Assembly: GCA_000720375.1 (NCBI GenBank)
Contig: JOAA01000046.1
Location: 30,382 to 94,381, forward strand
Reading direction: 5' to 3'
DNA length: 64,000 nucleotides
Origin: Rhodococcus rhodnii
Lineage (GTDB): Bacteria > Actinomycetota > Actinomycetes > Mycobacteriales > Pseudonocardiaceae
Shown: positions 51,280 through 59,845 of the stretch, piece after piece
Layout: every line of letters starts with the position of its first letter
Numbering within the stretch: the first letter of the stretch is position 1
The notes under the pieces: generated by a model
Told to the model about the DNA's origin: nothing
What the model saw: the letters and a program-made list of their open reading frames with translations, nothing else
Database searches by the model: none
Position numbers and translations under genes: made by a program

Positions 51280-52380
51280 TCATTGGGCGGGCTGACGTGC
51301 CAGACAGGGCATGACCTCTTCGGTATCGGCCAATGCGGCCGTGAGATCTGCCAGCAGTGCGGCTGACAGCACGCCGGAGCCAAGCGCGCAGGCTTCGATC
51401 AGGTCGGACAGTGAACATGCTCGGGAGTCGGTGAGGAGTTCCCGGCAACCGTTGTGCGCGAATATGTCCCGGGCGACATAGCCATCTTCTGTCGCAGTGG
51501 CGTAGTCGACCAAGTCGATGGCGATCTGACGTGCTGACGGGTCGTTAACACCGCCGATGGCGTCCACAAAGGACAATCCCAGTCGCGTATGAAATACCGC
51601 CAAGCCGGGCGTGGAAGTGTCTAGGCTGCGATACCTGTCCAACAGTGCTGTTAGGTCACCGCTACTCAAAGAGTTGTGGCATTGAATCGTTAGGCAGGAG
51701 GTCACGGCGCCCTCCCAGGGCTCTCCTGGCGCGGTGTCGGCAAGGAGACCGAGGGCGCGGTCTGTGTCGCCGGATACGGCGTGGGCGATGACCGCAACTT
51801 GGCGGCCGTCGAGCATCCGGCGACCGATGCCCTTGTACTGGTCGAGCCGGGCGCGTGCCTCCGCCCACCGCCCGGCTGTGGCCAGAGCGCGGCCACCGGT
51901 CGCCAGCAAGACTGCCCACAGCCAGCTGCGGATGTGCTGGTGCGTCTCAGCGGAGTCGGTGAGATCTGCCGGAATCTGGATGCCGTCGACGGTGGCATCG
52001 GCGCGCGATGAGACCGCTGTGAACAAGTTTTCCATCAGCGTGAAGGCACGTTCTCCCTGGCCCTCGCGGATGTAGAGGCGTGCGAGGTTCGTGATCGGTT
52101 CCAGGGCGAGGCGGGCTGCCTGCGCGCCCAAGGGGCGGGCGCGCAGGTAGATGTTGACTTGGTTGTGACACCACTGCCTGGCCAGGTCGGGGAGGCCGCA
52201 GTCGGAGGCGACAAGCGCCGCCTGGTTGTGCACTGCGGCTGACTCGATGAGATCGCCGGAGTTTGCGGCCTTACGGGCTCGGCCGCGCAGGTCGGCTACC
52301 CGCCTGGCCAGTGGGATACAGGCCGGGCGGGTACGGGCGACAAGGGGAAAGCGGCGGGCGAACTCACCGGTGGGGTCCAT
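51280..52380 (-). CDS. Helical-repeat (TPR-like) protein of the lanthipeptide cluster
   Basis: A 366-residue soluble, almost wholly helical protein with repeated pairs such as LIESAAVHNQAALVASDCGL with DLARQWCHNQVNIYLRARPL, and ARLYIREGQGERAFTLMENL, the spacing of TPR-like repeats. It lacks an HTH and so differs from XRE-TPR regulators. It is the last gene of the operon, 6 bases after the methyltransferase fusion. In other FxLD clusters I recall a similar unassigned gene at this position. A scaffold or regulatory partner for the modification enzymes is possible. Confidence 0.72.
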   Translation of the reverse strand: MDPTGEFARRFPLVARTRPACIPLARRVADLRGRARKAANSGDLIESAAVHNQAALVASDCGLPDLARQWCHNQVNIYLRARPLGAQAARLALEPITNLARLYIREGQGERAFTLMENLFTAVSSRADATVDGIQIPADLTDSAETHQHIRSWLWAVLLATGGRALATAGRWAEARARLDQYKGIGRRMLDGRQVAVIAHAVSGDTDRALGLLADTAPGEPWEGAVTSCLTIQCHNSLSSGDLTALLDRYRSLDTSTPGLAVFHTRLGLSFVDAIGGVNDPSARQIAIDLVDYATATEDGYVARDIFAHNGCRELLTDSRACSLSDLIEACALGSGVLSAALLADLTAALADTEEVMPCLARQPAQ

Positions 52381-52386
52381 GTCGCG

Positions 52387-54498
52387 TCACTCCCAGGTGA
52401 CGGTCATGGGCATGGTTGGGCGGTCCAGCTCCACGCGGCCGGGGTCGGTGTCCGGTTGGGGTGTTGTGTCGGGGATGGCAAAGCGGACGGTGCGCGAGCG
52501 GAAGCCCTGGTCCCAGGTGGCGATTTCAGTGGCGACCTGCTCCGCGAGTTCCTGCCCGCCGCAGCCGTGACCGATGACGCCGACCTCGTAGCGCCGGCCA
52601 CCGTCGGGGGCGGGTTCGGCCGGTCGGATGGTGAGGTAGGCGAGGCTGCCGTCGGCGGTGCTGGTGGCCATCGCCACGGTGGGGAACATCGGTCGCACTA
52701 GGCCGCTGTCCTTCGCGGTTGGGGCGACCTCCATGCGCATGAGGGGGTTGGGCAGGTGACAGGCTAGCCACAGGTCCAGCCACTCGAAGGACTCCATCGG
52801 GACGAAGTGCACGCCGGTCCACACCTCATGACTGGCGGTGTCGAAGACCCCAGCAAGCGTGTCCGGGTTGGTGGCGTGGTTGTTGTCCTTGTGGGTCTGC
52901 AGTGTCACGTCACCGGCGGTGAGGCCTGTGCCGGTGAGGTCGAGGACGCGTCGAGCGTCGTCGCCGAGGCCTCGCAGGGGCATGAAGACCGCCATCTCGC
53001 TGCCCAGGCTGCTCCAGCCACTCTTGTCGCATTCGAAAACAATGCTGCGCGAAGCGCACCCGCGCAGGCGCACCGGGGCGACCAGGCGTCCGCCGGGTGC
53101 GAGCTGGGCGAGCCAAGTGGCGGGGACCTCGTGGGCTCCGACAGTCGCAATAATACGGTCGAAGGGCGCCATCTCGGGACGGCCCAATGCCCCGTCGGCG
53201 GCGACCGCCTCGACGTTGTCGATACCGGCGGCTGCGAGGTGGTCGCGAGCACCGACGACGAGGTCCTCGTCGATGTCAATCGTGGTCACGTGCCCGGCCG
53301 AACCGGCGAGGGTGGCCATCAGGGCGGCGTTGTAGCCGGTGGCCGCGCCGATTTCGAGCAGCCGCTCGCCGGGCTGGATGCCGAGTTGTTCGAGCATCAT
53401 GGCGACGATCTTGGGCTGGGACGCGGCGCTGATGCGGGTGCCCTCGCCCTCGTGCTTGGTGTAGACGGGCTCGTCGGCGTACGCCTCGGCCAACTCGACG
53501 TCGGGCAGGAACAGGTGGCGGGGCACCTGCCGGAACGCGGCCTCGACGGCGTCGGTCCGGATGGTGCCGTCCTTGACGAGGCGGTCGGTGAGCTGGGCGC
53601 GCAGTTCGTCGGCGGAGTCGGTGGAGGCGTCGCTGACAGTGCTTGTCATTGCGGGAACCCTAACGTTGTTGGAGGTGGTGGTCCCGGCTGGTGCCAGCCG
53701 GGTAGTCGCGCTGTGGAAGACGGCGTTGACCGCCAGCGCGGCGAGCGTGGCCTGGTCAGGTCCGGAGAGTCCGGCGCGGTTGGCGTGGAAGATGAAGTGG
53801 TGCGCCAGGACTGCGCGCAGGCCCCGCTCGAGGTGTCCGTCGCGGGCGAGTTCGGCGAGTTGGTGGCCTGCGGTGTCGAACGCCGTCCACCAGGTATCGG
53901 GCACTGCGTCGGGTACCACGTCGGCGACTATGTGTGTGCTGGAGGTCATCAGTCGCCGCACGGCCTGGCTCAACCGCTCGGTGCGCTCGGAGTCGATGTG
54001 CTCGGCGCGGTCGGCGGGCCGGAGAACAGCCACCTTGGCCCAGACATCGCCCTGCTCGAACCAGTCCAGCCCGGCGGCACGCAGCATCGCGCTGAACAGT
54101 AGGACAGTGGTTTCCCGCTGCCCCAAGGCGGCTGATGCCGTGGTGCGGGCGAGGCAGTGGCGGCTGTCGTGGTGGAACAGCGTGTGCGCGATGTCCATCC
54201 CGGCGGAGCCACCGAAGGCGAGCGTCTCGGGTTCGTAGATCCCGCGGGTCCAACGCGCGACCTGGCCGTCGTTCTCCATTTTCGCCAGCAGTGTGTCGAC
54301 GGCGTTCGTGTTGGGGTCGACCGGCCGGTAGCGCAGCCGCCAGGCGGGCGTCTTGTGCAGGTACCACCACGTGTCGAGCTCACCGTCCTGCTGGGCCTGG
54401 TCGAGGGCGGGCGGGAGCAGGGTCGCGGCGGTGTGCTCGGCGGTAGCCGGGTCGGTGAACTCGATCAGGTAGTGGTGCCAGCGGCTGTCCGGCGGCAT
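52387..54498 (-). CDS. FxLD-system fusion: SpaB_C-like domain plus isoaspartate-type methyltransferase
   Basis: A 703-residue protein. Residues 1-270 resemble the thiopeptide-type SpaB_C domain of lanthipeptide dehydratases (RWHHYLIEFTDPATA, DTWWYLHKTPAWRLRYRP). Residues about 300-520 are a protein-L-isoaspartate O-methyltransferase: VEAAFRQVPRHLFLPDVELA, EGTRISAASQPKIVAMMLEQ and SAM motif RLLEIGAATGYNAALMATLA. The last 180 residues are a further beta-rich part. This is the methyltransferase of FxLD lanthipeptide systems; related enzymes (OlvSA-like, as I recall) methylate an Asp so that it forms aspartimide and isoaspartate. ATG 54498 or TTG 54501 follows GGGAGGAG. Confidence 0.9.
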   Translation of the reverse strand: MPPDSRWHHYLIEFTDPATAEHTAATLLPPALDQAQQDGELDTWWYLHKTPAWRLRYRPVDPNTNAVDTLLAKMENDGQVARWTRGIYEPETLAFGGSAGMDIAHTLFHHDSRHCLARTTASAALGQRETTVLLFSAMLRAAGLDWFEQGDVWAKVAVLRPADRAEHIDSERTERLSQAVRRLMTSSTHIVADVVPDAVPDTWWTAFDTAGHQLAELARDGHLERGLRAVLAHHFIFHANRAGLSGPDQATLAALAVNAVFHSATTRLAPAGTTTSNNVRVPAMTSTVSDASTDSADELRAQLTDRLVKDGTIRTDAVEAAFRQVPRHLFLPDVELAEAYADEPVYTKHEGEGTRISAASQPKIVAMMLEQLGIQPGERLLEIGAATGYNAALMATLAGSAGHVTTIDIDEDLVVGARDHLAAAGIDNVEAVAADGALGRPEMAPFDRIIATVGAHEVPATWLAQLAPGGRLVAPVRLRGCASRSIVFECDKSGWSSLGSEMAVFMPLRGLGDDARRVLDLTGTGLTAGDVTLQTHKDNNHATNPDTLAGVFDTASHEVWTGVHFVPMESFEWLDLWLACHLPNPLMRMEVAPTAKDSGLVRPMFPTVAMATSTADGSLAYLTIRPAEPAPDGGRRYEVGVIGHGCGGQELAEQVATEIATWDQGFRSRTVRFAIPDTTPQPDTDPGRVELDRPTMPMTVTWE

Positions 54499-54528
54499 CA
54501 AGGCGGAGTCTCCTCCCGGTAGAGCACG

Positions 54529-55776
54529 TCAGATGATCAGAAGGCAGGTGTCCCAACCCGTTGAAGGCTCAGTCACTGCGGCGAGGGCGGCCAAGCCGAT
54601 CCCGGCGGCGCCCTCCAGTAAGCCAGGGCCTTCAGGGACGGGCTGGGCGCGAGCGCGGCGCTGCATCTCGTTGCTCAGCGCGTGAAGTTGGACGGCGGCA
54701 GGCCCTGTCGTGTCGACGGCGGCGAGAGCGGTGATGCGGGCGAGTCCGGCGTAGCCGTGGCACAGGGAGGCGTCGCTGACCAACGCATCCTGGGCCGGGT
54801 CGGTCACCGCGCCAATCAGAGCGTCTTCGGCCACCTGGCGGCGAGCGGTGTCGCCGAGGGCCAGGGCGGCGAGGTGCAGGGTGCGGGCGACGCCGGCGGT
54901 TCCGTAGCACCAGCTCGGGCGGCGGTTAGCTCCGCTGTGCTGCACGTGCGCCGTCGTTGATCGCGTCTCGTCCTTGGTGATCATGTAGGGCCAGCGGCGC
55001 CCGGTGGGAGTGTCGATGCGCCAGAAGTCCAGCCACGCGCAGATCGTTTCGACCGCCTCGCGCTGCCCGTCCACGACAATTCCTCGGCGTAGTGCATGGG
55101 CCAGTAGTGCCAATGGGCCGCAGATGCCATGGGCGAGGCCGAAGTTGCCGTGGCCGCCGGGGAACTTGTCCTCGACGCGACCGGTCGGGCCGGTGGGGGT
55201 CCACCATCCCGGAAGCGTCTCGCCCTCGATCATCACCGATTGGGTGAGGCGCACCAGCGCACCCAGCACGGCCCTCAGAGCGGTGCCGTCGGGGTCGTGG
55301 TGCAGCAGGTACGCGCCGAGACCGGAAAGGCCGCGGATCGTGTCGAACTCGGCCATCAACGGCAACGTCCCGGCGTCCATGCGCGCGTGCGCCTTGTCGA
55401 CGCGGTCATGGGCGTCGGCGGCGATCTGCCGGACCAGGGACATGAGGGTGGACCGGTACGTGCCTGGGCGGACCGCGGCGGCGCCCGCGAAGACGCGGGC
55501 GACGGCCGGGGCGCCATAGAACTGCCCGGTGCTCGCCCCGGCCGTAACCGGCTTGCTGGCGACGATAGCCAGCCATTGATGGGCGCGAACGAATGGCCGA
55601 ATCCCGGCCGCCGCCAGCTCGATGTGCAGCAGCGCGACACCGGGAGCGCCGTGGGCGAGAGACTGGTGCCACCACGGCTCGTCTGAGGGCAGGTCGGCGC
55701 CGTCTGGCCGGGCGAGGCGGTCGGCGATCTCGGTCGCGAATTCGACCGCAGCGTCCGGGGCAAGGGCAGGGTTCAT
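54529..55776 (-). CDS. lanC: LanC-like lanthipeptide cyclase
   Basis: A 415-residue alpha/alpha-barrel cyclase that adds cysteine thiols to dehydrated Ser/Thr. The zinc ligands are visible: Cys in RPSWCYGTAGVARTLHLAAL and Cys-His in DASLCHGYAGLARITALAAV; the family GLAHGICGPLALLAHAL is also present. ATG 55776 overlaps the LanB stop (ATGA 55773-55776), so the two enzymes are co-translated, as expected for a complex. Standalone LanC together with LanB defines a class I system. Confidence 0.93.
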   Translation of the reverse strand: MNPALAPDAAVEFATEIADRLARPDGADLPSDEPWWHQSLAHGAPGVALLHIELAAAGIRPFVRAHQWLAIVASKPVTAGASTGQFYGAPAVARVFAGAAAVRPGTYRSTLMSLVRQIAADAHDRVDKAHARMDAGTLPLMAEFDTIRGLSGLGAYLLHHDPDGTALRAVLGALVRLTQSVMIEGETLPGWWTPTGPTGRVEDKFPGGHGNFGLAHGICGPLALLAHALRRGIVVDGQREAVETICAWLDFWRIDTPTGRRWPYMITKDETRSTTAHVQHSGANRRPSWCYGTAGVARTLHLAALALGDTARRQVAEDALIGAVTDPAQDALVSDASLCHGYAGLARITALAAVDTTGPAAVQLHALSNEMQRRARAQPVPEGPGLLEGAAGIGLAALAAVTEPSTGWDTCLLII

Positions 55777-58700
55777 CCGAGTCCTCCCGTGCGGGCGGCG
55801 AAGGTCAGGGCCGCGGCGCGCGCCAGGTAGAGACACACCGCCTTATCCTCTGGCTCGATGCCACAGGCCCGCAGGAAGTGGGTGTGCAGCAACGACTTGA
55901 AGGCGGCGTGCCGGTCGACGCCCTCGGCATGGGGCCCGGACAGGCGCGCTCGGTAGGCGGCCAAGGCTTGGATACGTTCGGCCCATGCCGCGACGATCGC
56001 CGCCCCGCCCGGTTCGTTGCGCAGGGCACAGAAGTCCTGGACAGGATCGGCCAAGCGGCGTGCCTCGGCGAACAACGACCGAGGCACAACGGCGGGCGGC
56101 TTCGCTGGGACGTGGCCGGTCAGCCACCGCATCCCGGCCTCGATCCCTCCCATGAAGGCGACGGCTATGGCGGTGAAGTTCGCCGCGACCAGAGCATGGT
56201 CGTGAGGGCGCGCGGGTTGGGCGAGCTGGGCAAGCACAGCGCGGGAGTCGGCGGTGAAGACGGCCTCGGCGGCTGCCAGTGCCGGGCCCGTACCCCAGCG
56301 GCCAATTTCCGGGTAGGAAGTCGCGTAGGCTACTTCGTGCAGCAAGCCCTGGCGGCGAAGTCGGTCTGCCCATGCGCTGACCTGGCCGGCCGCCTCGCCG
56401 AACACCGCAGGTTCGGAGCTGGGCAACGCAATGCGCAGGCGAAGGCAGTGCTCGTTGCCCTCGCGGAACCGCAGAAACCACCACCGCGGCTGGTCCTCGC
56501 CCCACTCCCTGAGTAGAGCGGGCAGATGCTCGACGAGCACCGTGTTCTGACGTTGCGGGGTGCCGTAGAGTTTGGCGAACAGCAACGGGGACGCACCAGG
56601 CGACAAACCGTGTTCCCCGGGCCGGACTATCCGGTGAAGCGTCGGGCGCGGAAGTCGCGTCGCGGCTTGCGATGGGCTGGCGGCCAAGGGAACGACGATC
56701 TCGTGGGCTCGGCCATCGAACCAACCCGCCGAATCCTTGGCGGGACCTTCTTCCAGAACCGCGTGCGGGTGGGAAACCATGTGCTCACGCAGCAGCACCC
56801 GATGCCCATCCTCTGCAAGGTCCAGCGGCAGCCGCCAGTCCCCGTCGACCAGGTACACCCTGGTCGGCAGATGACGCCGACCTTGCCAGTCGGCCAGGGC
56901 GGTGTCCCACGCCTCCCAGCTCGCGCCCCGGTCAGGCAGATCGGCGGCAGCCAGCCGCCATCGAGCAGCCGCAAGCACGACGCGACCAGAGCGCAACTGC
57001 GGCAGAAAAGGCAACGTCGACGCGGCGCCCCAGTCGAAGTCAGTGACCTGCGCACATTGGGCGCGACACAGCTCGGTCACCAAGCGGGCCAACGGCGGAG
57101 TGTGATTGCGGAGATTCAACGCGTGCATCCCCCATGCCTCCACTCTCTGGCCGAGGGCGGGAACGGTGAGGTAAAGGCCGCGGCTGTGACAGCCGACGGC
57201 GAGGTCGCTCACCGTGAGGACGCCTGCCGAAGCGGTGTTGCGGTGCTCGGCGAGACTGATCACCGTCGGCAGGACCTGCTCGGTTCGGGTGACGTGGGTC
57301 GTGGCTGGGTCCAGCGGCGGAAACGACAATTGCGCGAACAACACATCGTCCTGGTTCGACACGTCAGTCAAAGCACCGGTGAGAGCGTCCCGCTCTTCTG
57401 CGGTGAGCAGGTGCAGGAATCGACCGGTCACCACGCCTGCCGCACGGGAGACCGAGGTGACCGTCACGCGGAACTCTCCGCGTCCGAGTGCATGCATGCT
57501 GGTGGCGTCCACGCGAGCGCACAGCTCCAGATGGGAGGGCAGTCGGACTGGCCCGATGTCGGTCAGCTCCAGGTCGGCAATCAGTGCCTCGTCCAGGATC
57601 ACTTCCACACGCCCATCGAGCGCTGCACTCTGGGCCAGAGCCAGCAGAGCCTCGTCCCGGCGGGTCCGCTGAGGACGTTGCGGAGAGGCCGATGCACCGG
57701 GGTACCCCTGGGGCCAGCCGATGCCGCTGTCAGCTACCAGGTCCAAGAGCGGTACGAGCGTGCCAGCGCCGAAGCGCTCGTAGAAGCGCCGGTGATAGTC
57801 ACCCCACAGGCTCGGGCCGTGCGGGTAGGGACTCAAGCGTGTCAGCAGCAATGCCGCGCGCTCGGCCTCTCTGGCGACTGCGTCTGGAAGAACGATCTCG
57901 GCATCCAGCCGTAGGTCGACCGCGACGGGGTGCCGACTGGTACGAGCCAGACAATGCATCCGGCTAACGGCTTTCGCACGTACTTGGCGACTCGCGTCCA
58001 GGGATTCCTGGTGGTGCTGCTGCAGAAGGTCGTGGATCTCCTGCAACGCTGGGGCCTGTTTCGTCGCCACGCCGCCCGCCGCTTCCATCTCTCGCAGCAG
58101 ATGGCTCAAAGCGTCGGGCTGAGTGCTGGGTGCATGGAGACTCATGATGAGCACGCCATGGGTGACCAACTGGGTGAGCATCGCGGTCGCCGTCGCTGGT
58201 GGTGTGTCAGGGAAATCGGTCCGAATTTTGGCGCACAGGTCGTCGAACCGGATTGGAGTCTGCGCGGCAGCCAAGGCGGCACGTACAGGAGCGGTGTACC
58301 GCATCGAAACCTCGACCGCGCCAGTTCCTCGATCACGAACGCTCGGCCGGTACGGCACGACCACGCGTTCACCTCGCAGCATGACTGTGCTGTTCGCGAC
58401 CACGAGCAGATTCGCCAAAACCTCGGGGCGGCGTTCCAATTGGGTGATGACCTTGGCCAGCCAGCCGGACTCGCCTCGGGCCACGGCCCCGTGCCTGGTG
58501 CCCCACCGCAAGTGGGCCTGCTGGGCGAATTTCGCTGGGGCCACCCCCGCGAACAGGCCGTTCGGAGTCGGCCGACCAGTCATGCGAGCCAGATAGCGGA
58601 CCACGGATAACACCGCCCGCCGTGTCTTCCGCTCGTCGGGGTTCTCAGTAGCGCACAAGGCGCTAATCAGGTTCGCCAACGAAGGGCTGGCATGGCTAAT

Positions 58701-58886
58701 GGCATCACTCACAGACTCGGTGGTCCACACTTCGCGCAACCAGTCCAACCACGCTGCGACTGCCGATGGACCCGTTCCCGATGGATCTGGCCACCGCGGC
58801 AGATCCAAACCGCCATAGGTGACGGCGCGGATCAGCGCACTACCCATAGCATGGAATCCCGCTTCGGAGTGGATAGGCGATTTCAC
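55773..58886 (-). CDS. lanB: LanB-type lanthipeptide dehydratase
   Basis: A 1037-residue full-length dehydratase that glutamylates Ser/Thr with glutamyl-tRNA and eliminates glutamate. The N-terminal two thirds match Lant_dehydr_N (LARMTGRPTPNGLFAGVAPA, the R-x-TPfGLFaG signature; later HPVAVDLRLDAEIVLPDAVA), the C-terminal third the elimination SpaB_C domain (RWWFLRFREGNEHCLRLRIA). GTG 58886 is chosen since GGGAGAG lies 7 bases ahead; a longer GTG start at 58928 would lie inside the hairpin. It follows the precursor gene by 81 bases with an inverted repeat between. Confidence 0.95.
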   Translation of the reverse strand: MKSPIHSEAGFHAMGSALIRAVTYGGLDLPRWPDPSGTGPSAVAAWLDWLREVWTTESVSDAISHASPSLANLISALCATENPDERKTRRAVLSVVRYLARMTGRPTPNGLFAGVAPAKFAQQAHLRWGTRHGAVARGESGWLAKVITQLERRPEVLANLLVVANSTVMLRGERVVVPYRPSVRDRGTGAVEVSMRYTAPVRAALAAAQTPIRFDDLCAKIRTDFPDTPPATATAMLTQLVTHGVLIMSLHAPSTQPDALSHLLREMEAAGGVATKQAPALQEIHDLLQQHHQESLDASRQVRAKAVSRMHCLARTSRHPVAVDLRLDAEIVLPDAVAREAERAALLLTRLSPYPHGPSLWGDYHRRFYERFGAGTLVPLLDLVADSGIGWPQGYPGASASPQRPQRTRRDEALLALAQSAALDGRVEVILDEALIADLELTDIGPVRLPSHLELCARVDATSMHALGRGEFRVTVTSVSRAAGVVTGRFLHLLTAEERDALTGALTDVSNQDDVLFAQLSFPPLDPATTHVTRTEQVLPTVISLAEHRNTASAGVLTVSDLAVGCHSRGLYLTVPALGQRVEAWGMHALNLRNHTPPLARLVTELCRAQCAQVTDFDWGAASTLPFLPQLRSGRVVLAAARWRLAAADLPDRGASWEAWDTALADWQGRRHLPTRVYLVDGDWRLPLDLAEDGHRVLLREHMVSHPHAVLEEGPAKDSAGWFDGRAHEIVVPLAASPSQAATRLPRPTLHRIVRPGEHGLSPGASPLLFAKLYGTPQRQNTVLVEHLPALLREWGEDQPRWWFLRFREGNEHCLRLRIALPSSEPAVFGEAAGQVSAWADRLRRQGLLHEVAYATSYPEIGRWGTGPALAAAEAVFTADSRAVLAQLAQPARPHDHALVAANFTAIAVAFMGGIEAGMRWLTGHVPAKPPAVVPRSLFAEARRLADPVQDFCALRNEPGGAAIVAAWAERIQALAAYRARLSGPHAEGVDRHAAFKSLLHTHFLRACGIEPEDKAVCLYLARAAALTFAARTGGLG

Positions 58887-58919
58887 GAGGCATCTCTCCC
58901 GGTGAGAACAATGGGAGGC

Positions 58920-58951
58920 GGACGCCACCTACGCAGTTCAAGGTGGCGTCC
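58920..58951 (-). terminator. Hairpin between precursor and dehydratase (attenuator candidate)
   Basis: An 11-bp perfect stem (GGACGCCACCT with AGGTGGCGTCC) and a 10-base loop lie between the precursor stop at 58968 and the dehydratase start at 58886. No strong U-run follows, so it would be a leaky terminator or an mRNA-stabilising end, which in RiPP operons sets a high precursor-to-enzyme ratio. Confidence 0.65.
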
Positions 58952-58967
58952 GGCTGTTTCATGACGA

Positions 58968-59135
58968 TCAGGCGGCGCTGATACAGGTCGAACCCGCGCA
59001 TGTATTTCCACAACCGTCATCCGTCATGTTGATAAGGTGGGCAGGATCCACCACCTCCAGCAGAGTCACGTCGAGATCGAACTCCGATTCCCTTGACGTG
59101 ATCGGCGCTGCAACGTCATCAATTTGAGCTGTCAC
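58968..59135 (-). CDS. lanA: FxLD-family lanthipeptide precursor, 55 residues
   Basis: GTG 59135 is preceded by GAAAGGGAAA. The leader contains SEFDLDVTLLEVVD, in which F-D-L-D at residues 19-22 is the motif naming FxLD lanthipeptides (also like the FNLD box recognised by class I LanB). The likely core is the last 19 residues, MTDDGCGNTCAGSTCISAA, with Cys 42, 46 and 51 and Thr/Ser at 38, 45, 49, 50 and 53. There is no double-Gly site; the protease is not in the window. The Asp-Asp-Gly lies between Thr38 and Cys42, a likely ring. It lies 44 bases after the kinase-like gene and 81 before LanB. Confidence 0.93.
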   Translation of the reverse strand: MTAQIDDVAAPITSRESEFDLDVTLLEVVDPAHLINMTDDGCGNTCAGSTCISAA

Positions 59136-59179
59136 AGGTTTCCCTTTCGCGATGGTGTAATTTCGGGGTGATCACTCAG

Positions 59180-59845
59180 TCACGGACCCGACATCAAAGG
59201 TGTCCGGCCGGATTCACCGGGGGCGTCTCGACGTGCGCGCAGAGCCTCGATCCGCGTGCAGATCATTGAGGCGAGAATGTCCGGCGGATAGTGACTGGTC
59301 TCGAGCCGAAGTACCTGTACGCCAGCAGAAGCGAAGGCTTCGGACGCGTCCTTGTACAGAATGTTCTCCCGCGCGCTGATATCAGGACGGCGGTGATACC
59401 GGTTGCGAACGCCGCTTCGTTGTAGACGCTCGGCGATCTTGGCCGGGTCAGCGGTGAGGATGACAGCGAGATCAGGAGGGTCCGCCAGCGCGTTGATGGC
59501 TTGGAGGAAGTCCAGCTCGACGTCGTCAAGTCGCTGCGTCACCAAACCGGTGGGCACGTACCGATCGCTCACTACAACCTCGCCAGCTGCCAAGCGGGGT
59601 CGAATCTCAACCTGGAGGCGTTGGTATCTATCGGCGGCAAACAAACACGCAAGTGCCGGCCCCGAGGTTTCGACGTCAACCCTCGCGCTAGCCAACACAC
59701 CGATGTCGGTCTCGCTCGGTTCGGAAGTGAGATGCATCGGCACCCCCCTCGTGCGCAGCAGCTCGCCGAGTGCGCGGACCGTCGTACTGACGCCGATGCC
59801 AGAGGGGCCGTCGACGCTGACGAACACGCCAGGCATCTGTTCCAT
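59180..59845 (-). CDS. Thymidylate-kinase-like protein with degenerate P-loop
   Basis: A 221-residue TMK-fold protein: GVFVSVDGPSGIGVSTTVRA near the start, SDRYVPTGLVTQRLDDVELD with the D-R-Y substrate motif, and a lid region RSGVRNRYHRRPDISAREN. The Walker A lysine is replaced: codons for G-I-G-V-S-T-T show Val (GTC) where Lys is required, so normal phosphoryl transfer is doubtful. ATG 59845 (or 59836) may be the start. It directly precedes the precursor gene on the same strand and may share its promoter. A housekeeping tmk is therefore unlikely. Confidence 0.82.
   Translation of the reverse strand: MEQMPGVFVSVDGPSGIGVSTTVRALGELLRTRGVPMHLTSEPSETDIGVLASARVDVETSGPALACLFAADRYQRLQVEIRPRLAAGEVVVSDRYVPTGLVTQRLDDVELDFLQAINALADPPDLAVILTADPAKIAERLQRSGVRNRYHRRPDISARENILYKDASEAFASAGVQVLRLETSHYPPDILASMICTRIEALRARRDAPGESGRTPLMSGP

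Noticed and set aside
52807..54102. Long plus-strand open frame opposite the methyltransferase gene
   Set aside because: It mirrors the coding strand's codon pattern, is rich in Gly/Val runs and has no domain; the minus gene has clear motifs.
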